NCBI RefSeq assembly: GCF_005404815.1
Contig: NZ_BJDF01000001.1
Location: forward strand, 1 to 50,429
Source of the DNA: Companilactobacillus huachuanensis
GTDB taxonomy: Bacteria > Bacillota > Bacilli > Lactobacillales > Lactobacillaceae
Direction: 5' to 3'
DNA: 50,429 bases
Shown: positions 16,825-25,109 of the stretch, piece after piece
Layout of the letters: every line of letters begins with the position of its first letter
How positions within the stretch are numbered: position 1 is the stretch's first letter
Notes under the pieces: generated by a model
Databases searched by the model: none
What the model was told of the DNA's origin: nothing
Seen by the model: the letters and a program-made list of their open reading frames with translations, nothing else
Made by a program: the position numbers and the translations under genes

Positions 16825-16871
16825 AATAAAGCTCTAACTGCTGGTATATATGCAGTTAGAGCTTTATTACT
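16825..16871 (+). terminator. Terminator after the guanylate-kinase-like gene
   Basis: AATAAAGCTCTAACTGC pairs perfectly (17 bp) with 16852-16868. The 3' tail is short in T, so it may also act as a processing or stabilising stem. Confidence 0.7.
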
Positions 16872-17024
16872 TTGTGAACTACAAAGTGTAACATTCTTAT
16901 ACAATTGCTGTAACATTTCTGCAATATTCAGAGAGTAATATAGTCAACGTTGAGTGATAAGAAATTAATAATTAAGAAAAATTTAAAAAATAAAAAAAAC
17001 AAACCACTACGGGGGATTTCAATT

Positions 17025-17738
17025 TTGAATACTAACGTTAAAAAGAGTCTTATTTCATTTACAGCTGCTGCTGCTTTGGCAGTTACAGGTTTAGGTCTAT
17101 CAAACGCTTCTACAACAAAGGCTGCTTCACAAGTTCTATCTGATGCACCTTCAGCTGTACGTACAAAGACAACTGCAGCACTTTACGCAACACCATCATC
17201 AGATAGCAAAAATTCTGGTCGTGCATTGTCAGCTAATACAGCTTGGGCTGTTGGCCAAGCAGTTAAGGATGATCAAGGCAACACATGGTATCTTGTAGGT
17301 GCAAGTGAATGGGTTAACGCTAGTGACGTTACAGATATGGCTGCTGTTACAGAATCAGCTTCATCATCAGATACTGCCGCAACTTCTGACAGTGTTATCA
17401 GTACTGCTAAACAATACTTAGGTACACCATATGTATGGGGTGGTAAGACACCTTCAGGCTTTGACTGTTCAGGTTTCACATCATACGTATACAAAGAAGC
17501 AACTGGTAAGAGCATTGGTTCATATACAGTAGCTCAAGAAAGTGCCGGTACACAAGAAGCAGTTTCTCAAGCATCAGCTGGAGATCTATTATTCTGGGGT
17601 AGCAAAGGTTCAACTTACCATGTAGGTATCTACTTAGGTAACAACCAATACATCGCTGCACCACAACCAGGCGAATCAGTTAAGATTTCAACAATCTCAG
17701 GTTACTTCATGCCTTCATTCGCTGTTAAAGTTCTATAA
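17025..17738 (+). CDS. Secreted NlpC/P60 peptidoglycan hydrolase
   Basis: 237 residues from a TTG at 17025, chosen because GGGGGA (17011-17016) lies 8 bases upstream and the protein then begins with a standard signal peptide (NTNVKKSLISFTAAAALAV...). The longer frame from 16950 adds a basic stretch without SD. After cleavage (near TTKAA-S) comes an SH3/SLAP-like region (~45-100), a Ser/Thr linker, then an NlpC/P60 domain with Cys148 in FDCSGF and His199 in YHVGIYLG. The third catalytic position, often His before AP, is Ala (IAAPQPG). It cleaves peptide cross-bridges during wall turnover. The 5' region matches an sRNA loop over 11 nt. Confidence 0.87.
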   Translation: MNTNVKKSLISFTAAAALAVTGLGLSNASTTKAASQVLSDAPSAVRTKTTAALYATPSSDSKNSGRALSANTAWAVGQAVKDDQGNTWYLVGASEWVNASDVTDMAAVTESASSSDTAATSDSVISTAKQYLGTPYVWGGKTPSGFDCSGFTSYVYKEATGKSIGSYTVAQESAGTQEAVSQASAGDLLFWGSKGSTYHVGIYLGNNQYIAAPQPGESVKISTISGYFMPSFAVKVL

Positions 17739-17768
17739 TACACATTCAAAATTAAAATCATTCACGTT

Positions 17769-17803
17769 GGACTGTCCGAAAGAAAAGGGCAGTCCTTTTT
17801 TTG
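17769..17803 (+). terminator. Terminator of the NlpC/P60 gene
   Basis: GGACTGTCC and GGGCAGTCC form a stem around a purine loop, followed by seven Ts. Confidence 0.85.
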
Positions 17804-17820
17804 TTTGTATTTTTAAAAAT

Positions 17821-18000
17821 GCCGCTTCCGGGTGACAGTTATGGAGTCGCTATGGGACCGGTTCGAGCCTGGGGTGCGGTCTCGAACCTCGATTTTGAGC
17901 CGAAAACCGCGTCTCAAAAGTCGTCCTGTGGAGTAAGAACGAGAAAAGCGCTCGTCCTAACTCCACCTTCATAGCAGACTCCATAACTGTCACCCGGAAG
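17821..18000 (+). repeat. Cloverleaf repeat copy 3 (variant closing stem)
   Basis: The closing stem is a perfect 24-bp pair (17825-17848 with 17977-18000; begins CTTCCGGGTGACAG) with no sequence similarity to the common GAGCTGAGAG stem. The interior keeps the core GGTTCGAGCC...GCGGTCTCGAACC, and hairpin 3 appears as GTGGAGT/ACTCCAC. It lacks the terminal repeats. It lies after the P60 terminator; bases 18001-18150 hold nothing else I recognise. Confidence 0.9.
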
Positions 18001-18154
18001 CTAGGTTGTAAAATGATTTTGTCCTTTGACCTTCTTTAATGTATCTGATGGAATTTAAGGATATTTGTATATATCTTTGAACGCATAAGGTCAATATGAT
18101 TCAATTAGTTTAAGTAAATATAAGGACTATTTTTATACACTGCAACTAAAAATG

Positions 18155-18340
18155 AGTCGGAGGAACTGGGGACAAGGATTCGCCTGCTGTGGGTGTGGCG
18201 TTAGAGCTTTAGCTCTTACGCCACCGGGCGAGTTTGGAGACTTACCGTATGGTAAGGCTTCAAACCGAGATTCGAGACCGTACCTCAGGCTCGAATCGGT
18301 CCGCATAGCAGGTGAATACTTGTTCCCAGTTTCGGAGAAG
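18155..18340 (-). repeat. Cloverleaf repeat copy 4
   Basis: A minus-strand copy with a 25-bp closing stem (18163-18187 with 18307-18331, mostly Watson-Crick with G-U pairs). Hairpin 1 is perfect (GATTCGAG/CTCGAATC), hairpin 2 is CTTACC/GGTAAG, and hairpin 3 is GTGGCGT-AAGAGC/GCTCT-AACGCCAC. It sits directly upstream of C-rich sRNA locus A. Confidence 0.9.
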
Positions 18341-18394
18341 AAAACCGAATTCACCAATTCTTCATAATTTGTTATAAATTAATTCGTATTTTAA

Positions 18395-18706
18395 CGTTAT
18401 TATTTAAACATAGTCAAAGAGAGGAAGAGGTGAATCAATGAAAAGATAAAGCCCCAAATAGAGACAACCCTTTAAAAAGATAATTATTGAAAACAATGAA
18501 TAGAAATAACCCCCTTAAAACATATATACAAATAAAATTTAATCCCCTATAAATAAACTTAAACTTCATATATCTCCCCCCTAATAGATAAAGAAGTTAA
18601 ATGAAAGATAACTACTCCCCCGTAGTTGATCTTAAAAAAGAAAGAAGTTGATATTTATCATACTATTAAATATCGCATCAGCCTGCTTACTAGCGGGCTT
18701 TTTTGT
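18395..18706 (+). ncRNA. C-rich small RNA locus A
   Basis: It starts with a box shared with loci B and C (CGTTATTAT-TTAAACATAGTCAAAG, then GGAAGAGGTGA). Downstream, AT-rich sequence is interrupted by C-runs. One hairpin has stem AACTTC-ATA-TATCT/AGATA-AA-GAAGTT with loop CCCCCCTAAT (18562-18598). Another has stem AACTAC/GTAGTT with loop TCCCCC (18610-18627). A terminator AGCCTGC/GCGGGCT plus T-run ends at ~18704. The only ATG after the SD-like AGAGGTGA opens a 3-codon frame (MKR), so it is probably non-coding. The loops resemble anti-SD sequence; see findings for matches to G-rich SDs. Transcription start is inferred. Confidence 0.65.
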
Positions 18707-18745
18707 TGTCTAAAATTTGATAGAATAGTGAATAGAGGTAAAACT

Positions 18746-19573
18746 ATGCAAAATATAATTGATATCATTTATAATAAATTACCAAGAATGTCTAAGACTG
18801 ATAGAAAAATTGCTCAAGTTGTCTTAATACAACCTAAGGCCGTAGTTGATTTTACGATTTCTCAACTTGCACAGACAGCTGCTGTAAGTGAAGCATCTGT
18901 TTCACGCTTTTGTAAAAATTTGGATATTAATGGCTTTCACCAGTTAAAAACTCGATTAGCGCAGGTTTCAACAAATGAAAAAGCAGAAGTGACAATTGAT
19001 AATGATGTACAAAAAAATTTGAATAATATTGCATATAATAAGAATATTGAAATTAATAATACTTTAAAGAGATTAGATACTGACGAACTTAATCATGTAT
19101 TGAAGGTTATTAAGAAGGCTCGTTTGATTCAGGTGGTTGCAGAAGGGAATACTTATCCAGTTGCAATTGATGCGGTTTATAAATTCAATCAAATTGGATT
19201 ATTAGCGATTAGTGATGCAACTTTTGAAACGTCATTAGCCCAAACTTTAAATATGGATCAACAAGATATTTTAATTATTATTTCTAATTCAGGTGAATCT
19301 AGATCCTTGATGAAACAATTAGAAGTCGCCCAGAAGCAACAAATCAAGGTTATAGCAATTACTAATCGTGAAGATTCACCTATTGCTCAAAAGGCCGATT
19401 TTCATCTAAAAACCTATGTCCGTGAACAAATCTTTCAATCAGAATATTATTTCTCCAGAATAGCTGCCTCAACTTTGATTGAAGCAATTTTTCTACTACT
19501 TATTGGTAAAGATAGCCACACTTTAGACAAAATAGCTCGTCATGAAGAATTAATTTCTGATCGTAAAATTTAG
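18746..19573 (+). CDS. MurR/RpiR family transcriptional regulator
   Basis: 275 residues from ATG 18746, with SD AGAGGTAAA. The frame is open back to 18626 but that part crosses the sRNA terminator, so I reject it. N-terminal HTH_6 (1-75: MSKTDRKIAQVVL ... ASVSRFCKNLDINGFHQLK), then a SIS sugar-phosphate-binding domain (~115-250) with IIISNSGESRSLM. Such regulators sense phosphosugars. The next genes encode an RpiA-like isomerase and an oxidoreductase, the probable targets; two TGAAAAT-N-ATTTC palindromes lie before them. Confidence 0.85.
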   Translation: MQNIIDIIYNKLPRMSKTDRKIAQVVLIQPKAVVDFTISQLAQTAAVSEASVSRFCKNLDINGFHQLKTRLAQVSTNEKAEVTIDNDVQKNLNNIAYNKNIEINNTLKRLDTDELNHVLKVIKKARLIQVVAEGNTYPVAIDAVYKFNQIGLLAISDATFETSLAQTLNMDQQDILIIISNSGESRSLMKQLEVAQKQQIKVIAITNREDSPIAQKADFHLKTYVREQIFQSEYYFSRIAASTLIEAIFLLLIGKDSHTLDKIARHEELISDRKI

Positions 19574-19601
19574 TATCCTGCTTGACAGGATATTTTTTTT
19601 G
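19574..19601 (+). terminator. Terminator between the regulator and the RpiA-like gene
   Basis: TATCCTG and CAGGATA form a stem followed by eight Ts, so the regulator gene and the isomerase operon are separate transcription units. Confidence 0.75.
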
Positions 19602-19609
19602 TCTTATTA

Positions 19610-19654
19610 TGAAAATGAATTTCAGATAATTAATAAATATGAAAATATATTTCT
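19610..19654 (+). promoter_or_regulatory. Tandem palindromic operators before the RpiA-like gene
   Basis: TGAAAATGAATTTCA (19610-19624) and TGAAAATATATTTCT (19640-19654) are near-identical palindromes with 30 bp between their starts. RpiR-family regulators bind this kind of AT-rich GAAA...TTTC dyad, so they are likely sites for the adjacent regulator. They sit 15 bases before the start codon's SD. Confidence 0.5.
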
Positions 19655-19669
19655 TATGAGGACGCAAAC

Positions 19670-20329
19670 ATGGAAAAATTAATCGAATCGGCGATAACAA
19701 TGATCAAACCTGGGATGACTGTTAGTTTTGGTGGCGGTAGAACAGTTGGGCGTTTGATTCATGCTTTGGATACGTCAGCTATTAGGGTGTCAAGTCCTTC
19801 GGAACAGACTATAGGGCTTTGTCAGGAACTGAATATCCCTGTTGTACCTTTGGAACAAGTAACAAAATTTGATTTGGCTTTTGACGGCTGTGACAGTATC
19901 GACCAGAATTTAAATGTATTGAAGAGCAATGGTGGGATTCATACTTTTGAAAGACTATATGCTAACTTGGCGGATCGTTACATCATCATGGCTCCGATGG
20001 AACGTTTTACGACAGAATTAAACCCTCAAGTGCAGTTAGCACTGGAAGTTTTGGAGTTGGCTATTCCGCAAGTTATAAGGGTAGTTGAACAATTAGGAGG
20101 CCAAGCTAAAATTCGCCAGTCACAAGATATGGCTGGCATGGTCCGTACACCTAATGGCAATGGATTAGTTGATTGTAATTTTGAAAGCTGGTCAGAAATT
20201 GATTCAATAAATGAGAGATTGGCAATAATGACAGGAGTTTTGGGAACATCATATTTCAAAGATGTAGTAACCGATGTTCTTTTAGCAACAGATGCGGATG
20301 TAAAACATATTAAGAAAGAAGATTTGTAA
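19670..20329 (+). CDS. rpiA: Ribose-5-phosphate isomerase A-like protein
   Basis: 219 residues, standard RpiA length. It would interconvert ribose-5-P and ribulose-5-P. The motifs are recognisable but diverged: SFGGGRTVGRLI in place of GLGTGSTV, DGCDSID for the usual DGADEVD (both catalytic Asp kept), and LKSNGGIHTFERL for KGGGGALLREK (Lys and Glu kept). It may therefore be a paralogue acting on a related sugar phosphate. SD GAGG before ATG; the oxidoreductase gene follows after 2 bases. Confidence 0.78.
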   Translation: MEKLIESAITMIKPGMTVSFGGGRTVGRLIHALDTSAIRVSSPSEQTIGLCQELNIPVVPLEQVTKFDLAFDGCDSIDQNLNVLKSNGGIHTFERLYANLADRYIIMAPMERFTTELNPQVQLALEVLELAIPQVIRVVEQLGGQAKIRQSQDMAGMVRTPNGNGLVDCNFESWSEIDSINERLAIMTGVLGTSYFKDVVTDVLLATDADVKHIKKEDL

Positions 20330-20331
20330 TT

Positions 20332-21312
20332 ATGACAAAATATAATTGGGGAATGATTGGAACAGGTTGGATTGCACATGAAATGGCTGATGCTTTGAAC
20401 GTGGTCAACGGTGAAATTTATGGTGTATCTGATATGAATGCTGAACAAATGGCCAAATTTGCTGCTGAAAAAGGTATCAAACATCAATTTACGGACCCAA
20501 GTGAGATGATCAATGATCCAGATATTGACGTAATTTATATTGCAACACCACATACTTATCATTATCAATACATTAAAGAGGCTCTAAACGCAGGGAAAAA
20601 TGTCTTCTGTGAAAAAGCTATCACGGTCAACGCTGAACAATTCGATGAAGTTCAAGCTTTAGCCGCTAAAAAACACTTGGTTTTAACCGAAGGTTTTACC
20701 TTATTACACATGCCCCTTTATGCTCAAGTTAAGCAGATGGTTGCTGATGGTAAAATTGGTCAAGTCAAATTAGTTCAAGTAAACTTTGGCAGCTTGAAAG
20801 ATTATGATCCCAAAAATCGCTTCTTCAATAAAGAATTAGCTGGTGGGGCATTGCTGGATATTGGTGGTTATGCAACGGCCTTTGCCAGAAGTTTTTTAAG
20901 TAAACAACCAACCAATATTTTGACAACTGTAAAGTATTTTGAAACAGGAGTTGATGAGCAATCTGGGATTATTTTGAAAAACGATGACGAACAGATGGCA
21001 GTTATGGCTTTGTCAATGAGAGCCAAACAACCAAAACGAGGTGTTATCTCTGGAACTAAGGGTTATATTGAAATTAGCAATTATCCAAGAGCAACTGAAG
21101 CTGATATAACGTACACTATTGATGCTCATACCCAAACTACTGATAAGATTGTTGCTGGTGACGATAAGAAGGCTCTCCAATATGAGGTTAGCGACATGCA
21201 AAGATATATTGATAACGGGCATGATGATGGACAGTTGGCCTTATCGCATGATGTTGCACATATTTTGAATGATGTCAGAAATGATTGGGGCATGAAATAT
21301 CCATTCGAATAG
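20332..21312 (+). CDS. Gfo/Idh/MocA family NAD(P)-dependent oxidoreductase
   Basis: 326 residues. Rossmann nucleotide-binding motif GMIGTGWIAHEMA near the N-terminus, IDVIYIATPHTYHY (~65-80), then CEKAITVN where the family usually has EKP, and a C-terminal Gfo/Idh domain with GGALLDIGGYA. These enzymes oxidise or reduce sugars, inositols or related polyols. Two bases separate it from the RpiA-like gene, so they form an operon, presumably a sugar-derivative pathway feeding the pentose phosphate pool. Substrate unknown. Confidence 0.88.
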   Translation: MTKYNWGMIGTGWIAHEMADALNVVNGEIYGVSDMNAEQMAKFAAEKGIKHQFTDPSEMINDPDIDVIYIATPHTYHYQYIKEALNAGKNVFCEKAITVNAEQFDEVQALAAKKHLVLTEGFTLLHMPLYAQVKQMVADGKIGQVKLVQVNFGSLKDYDPKNRFFNKELAGGALLDIGGYATAFARSFLSKQPTNILTTVKYFETGVDEQSGIILKNDDEQMAVMALSMRAKQPKRGVISGTKGYIEISNYPRATEADITYTIDAHTQTTDKIVAGDDKKALQYEVSDMQRYIDNGHDDGQLALSHDVAHILNDVRNDWGMKYPFE

Positions 21313-21319
21313 GCAATAG

Positions 21320-21501
21320 GCCGTCTCCAGGGCTGAGAATATTCACTTGCTATGCGGACCGATCCGAGCCTTAGAAGCGGTCTCGAATCTCGGTTTGGAG
21401 ACTTTCCATAGACCGGAAAGTCTCCAAACACGCCCGGTGGTGTAACGGCTAAAGCCGTGACGCCACACCCACAGCAAGTAAATATTCTCAGCCCTTCCGA
21501 C
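21320..21501 (+). repeat. Cloverleaf repeat copy 5
   Basis: The closing stem is 22 bp (21330-21351 with 21473-21494, one G-U): GGGCTGAGAATATTCACT and partner. Hairpin 1 is GATCCGAG/CTCGAATC, hairpin 2 is GGAGACTTTCC/GGAAAGTCTCC, and hairpin 3 is GTGGTGT-AACGGC/GCCGT-GACGCCAC. It lies a few bases after the oxidoreductase stop and lacks the terminal repeats. Confidence 0.9.
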
Positions 21502-21572
21502 TAATTTTATTAGTCAGAATTATTTCTGATGAAGTCAGATTTTTAAATTTTGATTATAGGAAAATTACAGAC

Positions 21573-21637
21573 AAAAAGAGTTGTATCACACTTAAAGAAC
21601 CAAATAATTAGGGGCTAGGTGTGATACAACTCTTTTT
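21573..21637. repeat. Hairpin repeat, copy 2
   Basis: A second copy of the hairpin at 7231-7290: arms 21573-21591 and 21619-21637 (AAAAAGAGTTGTATCACAC and complement), the same loop start AAAGAACC-AATAATTA, and the same tail GTTAGTTTTAATATTTA. Compared with copy 1, stem bases differ in pairs (TCATA/TATGA against TCACA/TGTGA). The T-run makes it a plausible terminator for the minus-strand rarA operon or the plus-strand operon. Confidence 0.85.
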
Positions 21638-21734
21638 TGTTAGTTTTAATATTTAGCTATTGACACAAATATTTTAAAAATAATTGTTGAAATACTTCTA
21701 TCTTCTTGAGTGAAAAAATGACTTCTTTTTCTAA

Positions 21735-23066
21735 TTATTCGTTGTCGCGTTTATGATGCCACTGGTTGATATATTCCAACCGTTGCTTGAATAATTTTTC
21801 TTTACCTTGTTCAGTTGGATGGTAGTACTGGCTATCCTTGATTTCTTCGGGAATAGTTTTCATGTTCGTTAATTTATCTTCATAGTTATGAGCTAATTCA
21901 TAATCTTTACCATAACCAAGGTTTTTCATCAGCTTAGTTGGAGCATTTCTAATTTGTAATGGTACTGGTAAGTTGCCGTACTTTTTAATGTCTTTTTCGG
22001 CGGCCAGGACGGATTTATAAACTGCATTCGATTTAGGAGCAACTGACAAATAGATAACTGTTTCCACTAAATGGACATTGCATTCGGGCATTCCCAGAAA
22101 TTGGCAAGCTTGAAAGGCATTGATAGCAACGTTTAGAGCGTTAGTATCGGCTAAACCAATATCTTCACTGGCAAATCTGACTAGGCGACGTGCGATATAG
22201 AGTGGATCTTCGCCACCATCAAGCATTCTCATGACCCAATAGATGGCCGAATCGGTATCACTGTTACGCATTGATTTATGTAAAGCTGAGATGATGTTGT
22301 AATGCTCTTCACCATTTTTGTCATAACGAAGAGATTTTGTATTTAATAATGGCCGGACGTCGTCGGATTTTACTTGAGCGACTTTGTCCTTTGTTTCCGA
22401 GTTAATAACGGCCATTTCTAATGTATTTAGAGCCACACGGGCATCGCCATTGGCATAAGCTGCAATCAATTCCAACGTATCTTTATCTAGTTCAACTTTT
22501 AATTTTGGAAAGGCTTTGGGATTCTTTAACGTATTTTGTATTAACTGGACTAGATCTTCAGTTGTTAGAGATTTGAGAACAAAAACTTTGCAACGGGATA
22601 AGAGGGCTGAATTGATTTCAAAGGATGGATTCTCAGTGGTTGCCCCAATTAGGGTGATACTACCTTTTTCAACGAATGGTAAAAAAGCGTCCTGTTGTGC
22701 CTTATTGAACCGATGGATTTCATCGATAAAGACAATTGTCTTTTGTCCCATCTCTCGATTCATTTCAGCCTCTTTCATGACTTTCTTAATATCATTGATA
22801 CCGCTAGTGACAGCACTAAAAGTGATGAAATTAGATTTAGTTTTTTTGGCGATGATTTCGGCCAAGGTAGTTTTACCGACCCCCGGAGGTCCCCAAAAAA
22901 CTAATGAAGGAATATTATCTTGATCAATGATGTCACGAAGAATTTTATCCTTGCCAATTAAGTGTTGTTGGCCGACAAAATCCTCTAGTGTCGTGGGACG
23001 AACCCGATTAGCTAGAGGTGAATTGTCATCGTTATTTTGATTTGCAAAAAGCGATTCTTGTTGCAT
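21735..23066 (-). CDS. rarA: Replication-associated recombination protein A (AAA+ ATPase)
   Basis: 443 residues, standard length for RarA/MgsA. It acts at stalled replication forks. N-terminal LANRVRPTTLEDFVGQQHLIG, Walker A GPPGVGKTT, Walker B VFIDEIHR, sensor 1 GATTENPSF and the C-terminal tetramerisation region (SDTDSAIYWVMRMLDGGEDPLYIARRLVRFASEDIG) are all present. It follows the symporter gene by 12 bases on the same strand. Confidence 0.95.
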   Translation of the reverse strand: MQQESLFANQNNDDNSPLANRVRPTTLEDFVGQQHLIGKDKILRDIIDQDNIPSLVFWGPPGVGKTTLAEIIAKKTKSNFITFSAVTSGINDIKKVMKEAEMNREMGQKTIVFIDEIHRFNKAQQDAFLPFVEKGSITLIGATTENPSFEINSALLSRCKVFVLKSLTTEDLVQLIQNTLKNPKAFPKLKVELDKDTLELIAAYANGDARVALNTLEMAVINSETKDKVAQVKSDDVRPLLNTKSLRYDKNGEEHYNIISALHKSMRNSDTDSAIYWVMRMLDGGEDPLYIARRLVRFASEDIGLADTNALNVAINAFQACQFLGMPECNVHLVETVIYLSVAPKSNAVYKSVLAAEKDIKKYGNLPVPLQIRNAPTKLMKNLGYGKDYELAHNYEDKLTNMKTIPEEIKDSQYYHPTEQGKEKLFKQRLEYINQWHHKRDNE

Positions 23067-23078
23067 TTTAAACCTTCT

Positions 23079-24392
23079 TTACGAAATAGCTTCTTTAATT
23101 TTAGTTTCATTATATCCCAAAAGAATTAAGAACATGATGACGTATAAAACTAAGGGGATTAATGCGTAATTTAAATTAATGGCGGCAATAGTTTGAGCTG
23201 ATTGGGTCTTATTGGAGACATAACCTGACATCTGGAGTGATTCGGCAGTGATCAGACCACCTAATCCTAGTCCTAAGTTAACGCCAAAGTCATCAGTTGA
23301 AGCAAGCACACCTTCAGCTTGAATACCCATAGCAGTACCATAACGAATCGTGTCAGCAATCATAATTGAAACTAGTCCGATAATAAATCCGCCACCGATA
23401 CAGTTGATAAAGATACCTGTAAATAAAACTGGTAAGTTTTCTGTATAAGCCGCAAAGGTAATGATTATTTGACCGATGAAAGCTGTCACGATGCCTAAAA
23501 GCATGGTATTTTTCTTACCTAATTTAGCCGAGACGAAGTAGATTGCTACGACACCAATTAAAGCCGTTAATGTAAAACTATTGGCTAGTGAAACGAGTCC
23601 TTCATTGTGAATAATATATTTGAAATAGTAAATCGTTGTTTGATTTTTAATAGCAGTCGTTAACCAATATAGGAAGATAACGATGGAAATGACGATCCAA
23701 GGTTTATTTTGCCGCAACATTTTCCAAACTTCAGAAAGTGGTTGATGACTGATTTCTTTATTCGTATAGCGTTCACGAACATGGAAGAAAGTATTCAGTA
23801 TCAAAATGAGTGAAATGATACTGAAGAGGATGATAGTTCCTAAGAATCCTTTTTGCTGATCACCTTTACCAAATAAGCCTACTAGAGGGATGGTAAAGAC
23901 TGCCACGATAATTTGAACAGAACTACCAAAGAATTGCCTGATAACGCCCAGGAGAGTTGTTTCCTGTTCATTGTCAGTCATAGTGGGTAGAATCGATGTG
24001 ATTGGTAAGTTAACAGCGGTGTAGAAGAATCCCAGACCTAGGTAAGTGACATAGGCCCAAAGTAATTTCCCTGAGTGTGGTAGGAAATTGGGAGTGACAA
24101 AGGTTAAGACAGCAAAAATTACGTAAGGAAATGAATACCATAAGAAAAATGGTCGACTTTTACCCCATTTAGAATGAGTATTGTCGATCATAATTCCAAT
24201 AAGTAAGCTTTCAAAAACATCGGCGGTTCTGGCTACAACAAAAAGAATTGCAACTTCACTAGCCGTCAGACCGAAAACGTCGGTGTAGAAGAAAAGTAGA
24301 TAAGTGGTCATCATTTGGAAAACTAAATTGTCTGCCGCGTCGCTTAGTCCATAACTGATTCGTTCAGTTAACGAGGTTTTCCATCTATTCAT
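23079..24392 (-). CDS. GPH family sugar:cation symporter (MFS)
   Basis: 437 residues with about 12 hydrophobic segments. The start (ERISYGLSDAADNLVFQMMTTYLLFFYTDVFGL) and the loop DNTHSKWGKSRPFFLW are typical of the glycoside-pentoside-hexuronide symporter family (melibiose/xyloside carriers). The PTS-like IIA domain that some members carry is absent. It follows the YagU gene by 12 bases. Substrate not deducible. Confidence 0.88.
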   Translation of the reverse strand: MNRWKTSLTERISYGLSDAADNLVFQMMTTYLLFFYTDVFGLTASEVAILFVVARTADVFESLLIGIMIDNTHSKWGKSRPFFLWYSFPYVIFAVLTFVTPNFLPHSGKLLWAYVTYLGLGFFYTAVNLPITSILPTMTDNEQETTLLGVIRQFFGSSVQIIVAVFTIPLVGLFGKGDQQKGFLGTIILFSIISLILILNTFFHVRERYTNKEISHQPLSEVWKMLRQNKPWIVISIVIFLYWLTTAIKNQTTIYYFKYIIHNEGLVSLANSFTLTALIGVVAIYFVSAKLGKKNTMLLGIVTAFIGQIIITFAAYTENLPVLFTGIFINCIGGGFIIGLVSIMIADTIRYGTAMGIQAEGVLASTDDFGVNLGLGLGGLITAESLQMSGYVSNKTQSAQTIAAINLNYALIPLVLYVIMFLILLGYNETKIKEAIS

Positions 24393-24404
24393 TAGTAGGA
24401 AGAC

Positions 24405-24917
24405 CTATTTTTGCGTAGTTAAACGGCGATAGAGTTCACGTCCAACGATATCGTTTGTCCACATCCAAGCGATATGACCGAGAGCTTCAGAAATGTGTTC
24501 TTCAGTAGGTTGATCTTTAGCAGATGGGACTGTCTTCATCATTGGCATGATTCCAATATGAAAGGCGACCCAAATTGCTAGACCGAAAATGGCACCAGAA
24601 CCCTTTCGGATAAATGGTGCGTATTCTGAAAGGACCTCATAGATAATAGCAAAAGAAGTTGAAAAGCCAAAATGCATCAAAAAGCTGGCCCAAGGCATTT
24701 GGTGACCAGAGTAAGTGTAAGTTCCACGAGTGATTTTTTTAGGAATCCCTGCTTGTTCCATCAAAGTCTGTGGAGGATTTACAGCATCACGTTCTGGAGT
24801 CCGAGGAGGCAAAACATTTTCCCAACCTAATTTAACAAAACCTGAGATGATACCAGCGGCCGTTCCAGCCACAAGTGCTGCCTTCAAATCGACCTTTTGA
24901 TCTTTAGTTAATTTCAT
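24405..24917 (-). CDS. YagU family (DUF1440) membrane protein
   Basis: 170 residues. YagU-type inner-membrane protein: AALVAGTAAGIISGFVKLGWENVLPPRTPERDAVNPP near the N-terminus is diagnostic, with later hydrophobic segments around 78-95 and 107-122. In E. coli YagU has been linked to acid resistance; the role here is unknown. First gene of an apparent operon with the symporter and rarA. SD GAGAGG. The upstream 24918-25120 contains a small GCAGAT/ATCTGC hairpin and no gene. Confidence 0.85.
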   Translation of the reverse strand: MKLTKDQKVDLKAALVAGTAAGIISGFVKLGWENVLPPRTPERDAVNPPQTLMEQAGIPKKITRGTYTYSGHQMPWASFLMHFGFSTSFAIIYEVLSEYAPFIRKGSGAIFGLAIWVAFHIGIMPMMKTVPSAKDQPTEEHISEALGHIAWMWTNDIVGRELYRRLTTQK

Positions 24918-25109
24918 AATATGACGCCTCTCTTTTGATAAATTTACTAATTAAAGTATAAGCCAGAATTAATTCTAATTCAGGTAATTAGTCTTAGGTG
25001 GGAGTGCGGGATATGCCGCAGATTCATTATGATCTGCATACTTGCTATGATGGAGACGGTAAGTCATAGTTTCTTCATACATTGTTATTAATTACTTCGT
25101 ACTTTGGAA

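Noticed and set aside
16950-17024. Longer N-terminus of the P60 hydrolase
   Set aside because: No SD at 16950; the TTG at 17025 has GGGGGA and gives a normal signal peptide.
17821-18345. tRNA-like reading of the core GGTTCGAGCC / CGAGGTTCGAGACC
   Set aside because: The T-arm-like string is part of hairpin 1; no acceptor stem, anticodon loop or CCA context of a tRNA is present.
18626-18745. N-terminal extension of the RpiR regulator
   Set aside because: It runs through the sRNA hairpin and terminator and lacks an SD; ATG 18746 has a good SD and begins the family HTH.
25000-25070. Possible cloverleaf remnant before sRNA locus B (CTTGCTATG...TGGAGACGG)
   Set aside because: The match is limited to about 20 scattered bases and no paired arm is visible.
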